Program-made: the position numbers and the translations under genes | Assembly: GCA_029964075.1 (NCBI GenBank) | Contig: CM057134.1 | Location: forward strand, 24,158,905-24,222,904 | Source: Patiria pectinifera | Lineage: Eukaryota > Echinodermata > Asteroidea > Valvatida > Asterinidae | DNA: 64,000 nt | Reading direction: 5' to 3' | Notes under the pieces: generated by a model | Seen by the model: the letters and a program-made list of their open reading frames with translations, nothing else | Told to the model about the DNA's origin: nothing | Databases searched by the model: none | Part shown: positions 46,840 through 56,180 of the stretch, piece by piece | How positions within the stretch are numbered: the first letter of the stretch is position 1 | Layout: every line of letters starts with the position of its first letter

Positions 46840-48108
46840 TACAGTCGGCTACCGTTATAGCGAAAACCACGGGACCGGCCAAAATGTTCGTTGTATCCGA
46901 ATTTCGTAATATCCGATACATCCTGTCCAATCACCTTGAATTGGCCCTATTGTGCACGCTTGTGAACGTATGTAATGTACGCAATGACTTTTTCTGTTTG
47001 AAAGCAATTAAGAACATGCTCTCTATGATGTGATTTGTCAAATAAAAAATAATGTTTAAAATGTATCATTGTGTCAAGTGAAAACAAAATGTTTAATGTA
47101 CGAAACGAAAATAAAATAAACATTACGAAGCGAAGATCTGACGTTTCATTGCTTCATCATCGATGGGGAAGAAGTCAACGGCGGATGACCTGGATCACTT
47201 CGATGTTCAAAGTAAGTAATCTCTCCAGCACAAATTGTGTCATGGAGAGACATTTAAATTGTATTGTCCTTTCGTCTTGCAGATTTCAATGTGACAATGT
47301 GATAAGCGTTTTCAAGCACATGGCCGAGAAACCTTTGTCATTTACGTTCCAGATTTTCCGGTCCGTCCGTGATCTGAGTAGATTTTACAAATTGGTAGAG
47401 CGCCCTCATGAGTCAGTGTCCTAATGAGTGATAATCTCATAATCGTACATCGTGATTGGATATTAACGTCAGACGATTTCAACGTCACGCAAGCGGACGA
47501 GCTCATTGGCGTGCACCAGTTCATTTATTCATAGCTTTGCATATGTATGCATAATGTCCAGCGTTCATGGTGATCAGTTTCTTATCGTCCCAGCAGGTTC
47601 CTTTTTTAATAGTTACGAAATACGGTAGCTCAACGTATTTTGTGCTGGTGCTCAAATGAATAAGTTTGTTAATAAGACAATTTTGGCAGAGTTTTGATTA
47701 TAATTTAAATAAATAATTTAAGAAAATATTTTTTGGGGAGGGGAGTAATTTACGGGAGGTCATGAATAATTTTGAATGAAATTACGTTTTGGAGAATTTT
47801 GGGAGAGTCTAGGATTGTTTATTTTTTTTTGGATTTGTAATGGGGTGCTTTGTAATTTTTGTTTAACCTTACATTTTTCTTAAAATCAAATCAAATCTGT
47901 GCCGAGGAGGGAGAGGGTAAATTATGTTTTATTTAATTTACAATTTTTTTATAAGGGGTTCTATTTGGGGGAGGGGGATTATTTTTATTTGCTCCGGGTA
48001 ATAGGGTAGGGTTCATTATTTTTATTTGAGTCGGGATTCAAATCTCTTTTTTGAAAATGTGGTGGCTCTGAAAAGAGCTGTTTGGTTTGATTTATCTGGG
48101 AGGTGATG

Positions 48109-49714
48109 TTACACCTTGAAGAAGTCCGTTATCTCCCGTTGTGACATCTTGTCTTGCTGCCTACTGGAGAGGTACTGCAGGATTGCAGTGGCGTGATCGT
48201 AGACATCGTCGTCCATGTCGGGCTGGCTGCAGAGATAGTCCCGAACCTGGTGCATTAGGCTCCGGCAGTCGGTGACATTTCTTGGCCGTTGTTCCTCCGT
48301 TGGCGGCTCCTCCTCGTCTTCCAGTTCTTCTTCAACTGCACCAGCTCTCTCGGCCGTCACGCTCTCCGCTATCTGCTCTTCGGTGGGTTCTTCCGTACAG
48401 TCTATGACGGAATCGGGCCAATCTGCTTCAGATGTTGTCTGGCTGATCTTGACTGGCTTGGGCTTGATCTTGCTCGGGGACTTGACCTTCGGGATCTTGA
48501 TCTTGACCTTCGGGATCTTGACTTGCAGTGACGAACCCCGCCTTGGCAAAACAGCCGGCGATACAATCCGCCTTGACATTTTGCCATGCCAAGTCGGTCA
48601 TGTCGATGGCCTCCTTAACGTTGACTGCTTTAGGGGTGACACCGGAATCATAGCTCTGAAGCAGATGTTGCAGAAGCTGACGGCGGTAGTTCACCTTGCA
48701 GTTCATGATGACACCCTGGTCCATGGGCTGTAGGTGTGACGTGGTGTTGGGAGGGAGGAACACGAGGGTGACGGCTTCAAGGTTCTGGACATGCGGATGG
48801 GCCGCACAGTTGTCGACGAACATCAAAACTTTGCGTTGCCGTCTAGCAAACCGACGGTCAAGACGACAGATCCACTCGGTGAACAGCTCCGAAACCATCC
48901 AGGCCTTGCGGTTCGCACGGTTCGTCACCAGGAGGTCGTTGACGTTCTTGAAGCAACGTGGGTTTTGAAATTTCCCGATGACGACCGGCTTCAGCTTCTC
49001 GGACCCGTCCATGTTAGCGCAAAGCAGGACAGTGACCCGGTCCTTGCTCTGCTTGCCGCCGTGACACTGTTCGCCCTTGAAAGCCATGGTCTTGTCAGGA
49101 GTCAGGCGGAAGAACAGGCCAGTTTCATCTGCATTGAAGATGTCCTTGGGCTCGAAACCACGAAGAAGACCAGGGCGGGTGACCTTCACCCAGTCGTCAA
49201 CTACGCCACGGTCCACGCTGTTGCTCTCCCCGCATACCCGCTTGAACATGATGCCATGGCGCTCCTTGAACCGGGACAGCCAGCCAGCGGAACATGTGTT
49301 GTGGCCCAACAACTTCACCAACTGGTCGGCCTTTTCACGGAGAAGGGGACCGCTGATAGGCAAATTCTTGGACCGGTTGCCTTTGAACCACCGAAGGAGG
49401 GCTTCCTCGACATCCTCAAACGTCGCATTCCGGAATTGCTGCCGTGAAGGTTCGAACTTCGAAAGTTCGAACTTTGCCTTGATGTCTTGCTTGTTTTTCA
49501 GGACTGTCGACAAGGTGCTTGGAACGATTCAAAACTCCCGTGCGATGTCTCCCTTCTTGCGTCCTGCTTCAGTAGCTTTGATGATTTCCATTTTTGTTGA
49601 GAGGGACAGCCCCTTACGCTTAACCTTCATCGAAGTCATGATGACAACAGTAGTCAGCTCAGAAGTATCAGTAGTCAGCTCAGAAGTACGATAATCGTAA
49701 TGATCACTTGTCAT
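48109..49714 (-). pseudogene. Tigger/pogo transposase, two disabling changes
   Basis: The N-terminal part (49626-49531) reads KRKGLSLSTKMEIIKATEAG, a psq/CENP-B helix-turn-helix, and ends REF followed by an in-frame TGA at 49529-49531. The same frame resumes with IVPSTLSTVLKNKQDIKAKF, a second CENP-B helix-turn-helix (SCSAGWLSRFKERHGI-like, about 49290-49240) and the DDE domain: IFNADETGLFF, FVDNCAAHP, LQPMDQGVI, with Asp residues at 49127-49129, 48812-48814 and 48719-48721, giving a DD30D spacing. At about 48430-48580 the sense moves to another frame, which ends MSQREITDFFKV, the ITDFF-type C-terminus of Tigger proteins. It would recognise the element's own ends if intact. Confidence 0.85.
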
Positions 49715-49809
49715 ATTCTACACCCCTTATATCCAATATCTGCCTGACTCGATGACAAAAGACATCGTAATTACGCTGGACCACTCTGAGCTTTTGTTTC
49801 CCTTTCATT

Positions 49810-50440
49810 AATGCAAGCCGACAGAATTAGATACATATTGGAAAGCCCATTCACAAAGGTCACGTCTTGGATGAATGTCACAATGGCGATGTGCAAGTGG
49901 TGCGGGTGACTGGCACTCGTCATCGGAACACTTTGATGATGGGCCTTTGTTGTTAACCGGCAGAATTAGGTACAAATTGGGAAAGCCCATTTACAAAGGT
50001 CGAAGTACTGGTACGTCTTATGGTACAATGGCGATGTGCAAGTGGTGCGGGTGACTGGCACTCGTCATCGGAACACTTTGATGATGGGCCTTTGTTGTTA
50101 ACCGGCAGAATTAGGTACAAATTGGGAAAGCCCATTCACAAAGGTCGAAGTACGTCTTTGATTAATGGCACAATGGCGATGTGCAAGTGGTGCGGGTGAC
50201 TGGCACTCGTCATCGGAACACTTTGATGATGGGCCTTTGTTGTTAACCGGCAGAATTAGGTACAAATAGGGAAAGCCCATTCACAAAGGTTGAAGTACGT
50301 TTTTGATTAATGGCACAATGGCGATGTGCAAGTGGCTCGGGTGACTGGCACGCGTCTTTGCAACACTGCAATGACAGGCCTAACCGCAGCGCGAGATTAA
50401 CTTGACTGTGCGCCGGCAAACCGATTAGCACCTCCATCTG
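49810..50440. repeat. 145-bp tandem repeat inside the Tigger element
   Basis: About four units of 145 bp (period set by GGGAAAGCCCATT at 49980, 50125 and 50270, with a variant at 49835), including GGGTGACTGGCACTCGTCAT. It lies between the 5' terminal repeat and the transposase start, the promoter side of the element. The first and last units are more divergent than the middle ones. Confidence 0.85.
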
Positions 50441-50773
50441 AATACATCTACGTCAGCTACATGAAACTACTCACACAAGACGGACACCTGCTGATTACTA
50501 ATACATTGTACTTCTTTCAAATACCTTCGGTCGAACGAAAAAAGCCGTGCGCCAGGATTACCTTTCGTTATAAATGGGTCCCTGACAATGCATTTTTACG
50601 CAACCGGGTCGCCAAAACCTTTCGCTTTAACAGGAATTTTGTACTGTCCGTTTTCGTCTTAAGCGAAATTATCCCCATAGACATGTGCACAATTTTGCCG
50701 GGACCGAAGGTATTTGTTTGTAATAACCGGAATTTCGTTCTAGCCGTTTTCGCTATAACGGGAGCCGACTGTA

Positions 50774-51165
50774 TAATGCAATTTGGTTTTGATGTTGTCA
50801 GCGATCAGCAGCACCTAATGTGCAAGATTGTGCGGTTCAGTTTCTAAAGAATGAGTGTCATATTTGGTAGAATTCTGTATTCCATTGTACAACACTATTT
50901 ATTCCTGGATGAATCCATACAACCATAGAGTGCTGGGGCGGTTTGGGGCGGTATAAGGAGTAACAGGCAGGGCACTTTGAGGGGCAGGGACTAATGGGTT
51001 CATTGGATTATGCTTAGTGCTTTTTTTTAATCATTTGGATAATGGATAAGTGAACATGCTTCTATAGATGAGCTACGTTCATTTATCATTGATTATCTGG
51101 TGATCCTAAATTGAAGATTATGCGACTCTGCAAATATCACAAGAAGGAAGATTGTGTTGACTTAC
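50774..51165 (-). other. intron sequence of the SLC12 remnant
   Basis: No exon recognised. The donor GTAAGTCAAC for the next exon lies at 51156-51165. Confidence 0.5.
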
Positions 51166-51287
51166 CAATGGCTATGCAGGCAGCTGTGATAAAGAACGCC
51201 AGGATGTGGGCTCTACGTGGCTCATCCCCCGGCCTAGGGGGATCCCCCAGAACTCCATCTTGGGCAAAATCTTGTCCTTGTACCAGC
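51166..51287 (-). CDS. SLC12-type cotransporter exon, loop and membrane segment
   Basis: 122 bp between acceptor TTTCTGCAG and donor G/gtaagt, split-codon at both ends. It reads LVQGQDFAQDGVLGDPPRPG then DEPRRAHILAFFITAACIAI. NKCC/NCC proteins have, before the eighth to ninth membrane helices, a loop ending G.G.N.EP.RGY.L.F.IA..FI.I. The EPxRxxxLxFxI pattern fits; the loop is weaker. Its end phase does not match the start phase of the exon at 46250, so one or more intervening exons are missing or unseen. Confidence 0.55.
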
Positions 51288-51609
51288 CTGCAGAAAAAGA
51301 AAAAAAACAGTCAATTGTTATTCAATGATCGTTAACTTGGTTATCGTTAAGATCGGAGTAAACCTGAAGTTAACACAACCTAGATATACCTCACGGTATA
51401 CCAAACGTTAAATCTGACACCGTGGCAGCAAGGAGATTTCGACCTTTCTATGAATATGCGTTTGAATGAGCATGACAACTATTTATAAAAGATATAGACA
51501 TATATCATACTCGGCAATAGGGATAGTCAGTGGAAAGAATTGGGACAGGTGTGTACAAAGCTACGCGCAAGTCCCAGACTTTTATTTTAAGGGAATTATA
51601 CTGAGAAGA
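51288..51609 (-). other. intronic or upstream sequence, no exon seen
   Basis: Nothing recognisable beyond the polypyrimidine tract on the - strand next to 51288. Confidence 0.45.
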
Positions 51610-52375
51610 CGACCATATTGGAAATGAGGATATTTTCATTATGGAGTAGATTAACCATCTTGGAAAGGAGGATATTTTTTAGAAGGGAATTATGGAGGAG
51701 ACTAACCATCTTGGCTAGGAGGATTTTTTTTAGAAGGGAATTATGGAGGAGACTAACCATCTTGGCTAGGAGGATATGTTTTAAAAGGGCACTATGAAGG
51801 AGACTAACTATCTTGGCTAGGAGGATTTTTTTTAGAAGGGAACTATAGAGGAGACTAACCAGCTTGGCTCGGAGGTGTTTTTTTTTAGAAGGGAATTATG
51901 GAATAGACTAACCATCGTGGCTAGGAGGATATCATTTAGAAGGGAATTTCAGAGGAGACTAACCATCTTGGCTAGGAGAATATTTTAGAAGGGAATTATG
52001 GAGGAGACTTACTATCTTGGCTAGGAGGATTTTTTTTAAAGGGAATTATGGAGAAGACCAACCATAATGGCTAGGAGAATATTTTTTAGAAGGGAATCAT
52101 GGAGGAGATTAACCATCTTGGCTAGGAGGAGATTTTTTAAGAAGGGATTTATGGAGAAGACAAACCATCTCGGCTAAAAGAAACATTTTTAGAAGGAATT
52201 TATGGAAGAGACTAACTATCTTGGCTAAGAGGACATTTTTAAAGAAGGGAATTGTGGAGGAGACGAACCATCATGGTTAGGAAGAAATTTGCTTTAGAAG
52301 GGATTTATGGAAAAGACTAACCATCTTGGCTAAAAGGGCATTTTTAGAGGGAATTTATGGGAAAGACTATGTTTA
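51610..52375. repeat. minisatellite, unit about 55 bp, roughly 13 copies
   Basis: Repeated word set GAAGGGAATTATGGAGGAGA, CTAACCATCTTGGCTAGGAG, then a T-rich linker of variable length. Copies diverge by a few bases and by T-run length. No coding potential. Confidence 0.85.
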
Positions 52376-52409
52376 CGGAGGCAGTCCAGTAAATAGGCCA
52401 CATTTATGG

Positions 52410-52790
52410 GGCTATGGTCAGAGTTGTAATGACTCGAGTCGACTTGAGTCACAATTTTGTGCAAAATTTATGTTCACGTTACTTTGCGAATACAGTACGG
52501 TACAGCTGCCGCTAGTGTACAAACATACAACGGCCGCCTTGTGGTTCTGGAACGCACAAAATAACATTCCGGTGTCACATGAAAATCCGACTCCTACAAA
52601 AATCGGACCCCTTTTCCCCTATAATTGGTTAATCCCTCGAACGTGACAGGTCACTTTCCCCAAACGATCCTAAAAATAGCATAGTATCGTACTCACGCGT
52701 GCGCAATACTACCAATGAGTCCACATTTCATGGAGTCGGATATTCACGCTACACCGGAACCGGACTTTAAATGGAATATACATCATTTGC
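52410..52790. repeat. dispersed repeat copy interrupted by a 181-bp MITE
   Basis: Matches 46417-46700, split at ATTCCGG by the MITE at 52573-52753. Confidence 0.65.
52573..52753. mobile_element. 181-bp MITE, copy 1 (target duplication CCGG)
   Basis: Termini TGTCACATGAAAATCCGACT and inverse TGTAGCGTGAATATCCGACT, flanked by CCGG at 52569-52572 and 52754-52757. A second copy of the same length is at 61359. Superfamily not assigned; 4-bp duplications occur in several. Confidence 0.75.
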
Positions 52791-54094
52791 ATTTGCCGTA
52801 ATTTTCAGAAATGGATGGAATTGGGGGGGTTGGAAATATATAGCAAATATAGTTACACTGATTTTTTGAGGTTTTAGGTTCGAAAATGCTATAAAAACCA
52901 AGAAAAACTATCATTTTCCTGTAGTCTGGTTCCCTGACTCCAGAGCAGTTTACATACATTGGGGAATTGTAAGGTCAGGGAACCACTCTAGCTGGCTCGT
53001 ACCCGTTCATAGGTTTGTCATCAATTGCAAACAAGTGCGATGGTCAATTGGGGCCAGTATTTGGAGGAAAAAAACAGTTCTTTCCAACGCTGATCGGCTG
53101 ATCAGCGTTGGAAAATGATACAAAAATACCACTTTTCTTAAAAATGACAGTATACCAGGTGCCATGATTTTACAGGATGCTTTACACTGTCATTCACTAA
53201 CAGTCCAGCAAGGTATTTCAAAATGATTTGGTAGTTTAATTTTTTGATGTTTGCAAATGTTGTATTTTCCCTTTAACCGCATTTTATATACTTTCACTGT
53301 TCAGTTCATTGAATTTGAAAAATGATTGTAGGTGTTCAGGGAAAATATTTAGTTAGTGGGTTTTCTCCAATTTTGTAAAATTGGCTCTTATCTGCTTTTG
53401 CAAATGTACTCTTCAAATGCTCTGCCTACTAATTGACTAATTGAAGTAATAAAAAGTCTAGACGTGACGTTATCGAGTCTAGTTGTCTGCTGCGCTAGTC
53501 GGACAATAATATAATGGGATATCATCAAACAACAAGCAGCGCCCTTCACAATTAACGGTGTCAAGTGACAATCTCATAACCCATTAATTCCCCGCATTAA
53601 CTACTCAGAAACAAAAATGAAAACGGAAAACGAAACCATTTCCCAATTCCTAAGCAAAGAGAAAAACGGATAACGAAACCCACTTCCCCATTTCCCAATG
53701 CTTATCTGCCTTTGCAAATGTACTCTTCAAATACTCTGCCTACTAATTGATTTACAAATGAAAAACTATCAAGAAAAACAAATTGCACTGATTTGAAATT
53801 GCGTCTAATAATTGTCTGGATATATAGGAATACAAAATTGGAAAATCGACGGGAACACTTGAAGAATAAATTACATAGGCCTACGATTTAAAGAAAATAA
53901 AGTTAATTAATCGCGAATTCAATCCAAGTTCAAGTCACTTTTTGTGGAGACAATAACTCAAGAAAACAAATTTGCATTGATTTGAAATTACGTCCCATTA
54001 TTGACTGTGATATACAAGACAATATATTTGAAATTTGACAGAAACCGATGAAGAAAAAAAAGAATACAAAAAAAACGAAGAGGACAGTGTGTCA
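52791..54094. other. intergenic; perfect hairpin at 53081-53114 and host-repeat copies
   Basis: A perfect 15-bp inverted repeat around GGCT lies at 53081-53114. From about 53760 the sequence matches the dispersed host repeat (AACTCAAGAAAACAAATTTG, GACTGTGATATACAAGACAA). A short block around TTGATGTTTGCAAATGTTGT (53244) also occurs at 35907. No gene. Confidence 0.5.
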
Positions 54095-54104
54095 GAGCAC
54101 TCCC

Positions 54105-55209
54105 TTCGCTCGTACCCCCGCCCTGCAAACAGGACGCTGGGATACTCTGATGAGCTTCACAGAATCTTGTGAAGGAAGTGGCCTATGACCTATGTATAAA
54201 GCATCTGGCTGCAGCTGTTCAAGACCGCAGTTAGACAATGTGCGCAAATGCTATCCGAAAACATCCTATCATGCCTATAGAAATGCGCGCGCATTCCATA
54301 CCGGATGTGATTTCTGTTTCATTGCGGACCATGTGGACACAATTTTGAGCCTCGCTTAATATAATAATGCAATCCGACCGTTCGTGATTTGAAACAGAGC
54401 CTGAGCAAGTGACGGGAATTGTAAATTTACAACACAGATAAGTTTTACAGAATTTCTTACATTATTACACTTTTCAACGAGACAAAAAAACATCTCTAAA
54501 CTGGAATAAAAGAGTAATAAATCAGTCTTAACGGTCATTTCAAACCTTGCAGAGTCTTCGCTCGTACCCGGGCCCGCCCTGCAAACAGGACGCTGGGATA
54601 CTCTGATAAGCTTCACAGAATCTTGTGAAGGAAATGGCCTATGACCTATGTATAAAGCATCTGGCTGCTGCAGCTGTTCAAGACCGCAGTTAGACAATGT
54701 GCGCAAATGCTATCCAAAAACTTCCTATAGAAATGCGCACATTCCATACCGGATGTGATTTCTGTTTCATTGCGGCCCATGTGACAAAATTTTGAGCGTC
54801 GCATAATGCAATCCGACCGTTCGTGATTTGAAACGGAGCCTGAGCGAGTGACGGGAATTGTAAATTTACCACACATGTAAGTTTTACAGAATGTCCTACA
54901 TTATTGCACTTTTCAACGAAAAAAAAAATCTCTAAACTGGAATAAAAGAGTAATGAATCAGTCTTATAAATAACGGCCGTTTCAAACCTTGCAGAGTCAT
55001 GACCTTGATGACGCACAGGTCACTGGTCACACAATATCTAACCAATCAGAGCGTGAATTCATCAGAGTATCCCAGCGTCCTGTTTGCAGGGCGGGGTACG
55101 AGCGAATGTAGAGTCATGACCTTGATGACGCCCAGGTCACAGGTCAAGCAAAATACAACCAATCAGAGTATCCCAGAGTCCTGTTTGCAGGGTGGGGGGT
55201 ACGAGTGAA
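54105..55209. mobile_element. Mutator-type non-autonomous element (copy B), carrying a nested copy
   Basis: Outer element with TTCGCTCGTACCCCCGCCC at 54105 and its inverse ending GAGTGAA at 55209, flanked by the 10-bp direct repeat GAGCACTCCC (54095-54104 and 55210-55219). Interrupted by copy C. Confidence 0.82.
54557..55106. mobile_element. Mutator-type non-autonomous element (copy C), inserted in copy B
   Basis: Starts TTCGCTCGTACCC and ends GGGTACGAGCGAA. Flanked by TGCAGAGTC (54548-54556) and TGTAGAGTC (55107-55115), a 9-bp duplication with one mismatch. The uninterrupted target is preserved in copy A around 28196-28210. Confidence 0.8.
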
Positions 55210-55223
55210 GAGCACTCCCGTAC

Positions 55224-55637
55224 GCGTATTTTTTATTCCTAGGAGGGTTAGGGGCAATGTCATGAATAATTCAGTAGTTTCAAAGGGAAAATTATGTTTA
55301 TTCATGAGAACGGACAATGACATCAATAGCATTGTTGTTAGTTACTCAACTAGTTACAATACATTAAAGCATTTTAAAGAACGGTTGTCGTCAAGCTACC
55401 ACACAGTAGCCTAGTGGATAGCGAGATGAGCTATGGATACAAAGATCCCTGGTTCAAATCCACGTCGTTGCTGCTCATCTTCATCAGCTATTTTTCTTCT
55501 CCAAACTTATCACTGAGATAATTTTAAATTAAGGGGAAAATAGAACGAGAACCTACGGTAAGTCTTGCAATGATTCAAAGGAAAAACTGAATTATTCATG
55601 ACATTGCCCCTAACCGTCCTAGGAAAAAAAATTACGC
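55224..55637. mobile_element. 414-bp MITE with CCTAGGA-containing inverted ends
   Basis: Ends GCGTATTTTTTATTCCTAGG and inverse, continuing as GGTTAGGGGCAATGTCATGA on both sides. Flanked by CTCCCGTAC (55215-55223) and CTCCCCGTAC (55638-55647), a 9-bp duplication with one added base. It contains the tRNA-like segment at 55405-55480. Confidence 0.72.
55405..55480 (+). mobile_element. tRNA-like SINE head inside a MITE
   Basis: A box TAGCCTAGTGGATAGCG (55407-55423) and B box GGTTCAAATCC (55451-55461). No acceptor-stem pairing, so a SINE remnant and not a tRNA gene. Confidence 0.55.
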
Positions 55638-55647
55638 CTCCCCGTAC

Positions 55648-56180
55648 ATTTACCACCATCAATAACCAAAAAAGGGCGCGTTACACAAGTACTGGTCACC
55701 ACCGTAAAGACTTCAGTCAACGTGGATCACGATCTGCCCAAACGAAGTCGGCATTAAGTTAACAAAATGAAAACAGACTTTGTGGAGACGATAACTCAAG
55801 AACAACACAATGCACTGTGTTATTTTAGGGATATAGGAGACAAGTGGTTTGAAAATCGACAGTAACCATTAAAGAATAAGTTTAATATGATTTGTACAGC
55901 GTACTTATTGCGAAAAATTCGATTCGAATTCGAGTTGAGCACTCTTTGTGGAGACCAGGAGACGATAACTCAAGAAAAACACATTGCACTGATTTGAAGT
56001 TGCGTCTCATAATTTACTATGATATACGACACTAACAATCTGAAATTCGGCAGAAACCGTTGAAGACTAAAAATTAAAAACCAAAACCTAGAGTGTAAGG
56101 AGGGCTCTCCCGCACATTTAACAAACATCAATTTCTTCCAAAAGAGGGTGCGCTACAAAAACACTGGTCACCACCTTAAA
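55648..56180 (+). repeat. dispersed host repeat, two consecutive copies
   Basis: ACATTTACCACCATCAATAA, GTGGATCACGATCTGCCCAA and GACGATAACTCAAGAACAAC recur as in 32580-32760 and 38815-39000. A second unit starts near 55930. Confidence 0.7.

Larger units (their letters stand above)
46842..50771 (-). mobile_element. pogo/Tigger-type DNA transposon, full-length
   Basis: A 3,930-bp element with terminal inverted repeats CAGTCGGCTACCGTTATAGC (left) and the inverse CAGTCGGCTCCCGTTATAGC (right), and TA target duplications at 46840-46841 and 50772-50773. It carries a degraded transposase on the - strand and a 145-bp minisatellite upstream of it. It inserted between SLC12 exons. The ends are well preserved (one mismatch in the first 20 bases), so it could still be mobilised in trans. 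Confidence 0.9.

Noticed and set aside
49808-50437. Series of similar 60-64 residue - strand frames 145 bp apart
   Set aside because: They repeat with the period of the minisatellite inside the Tigger element; not genes.
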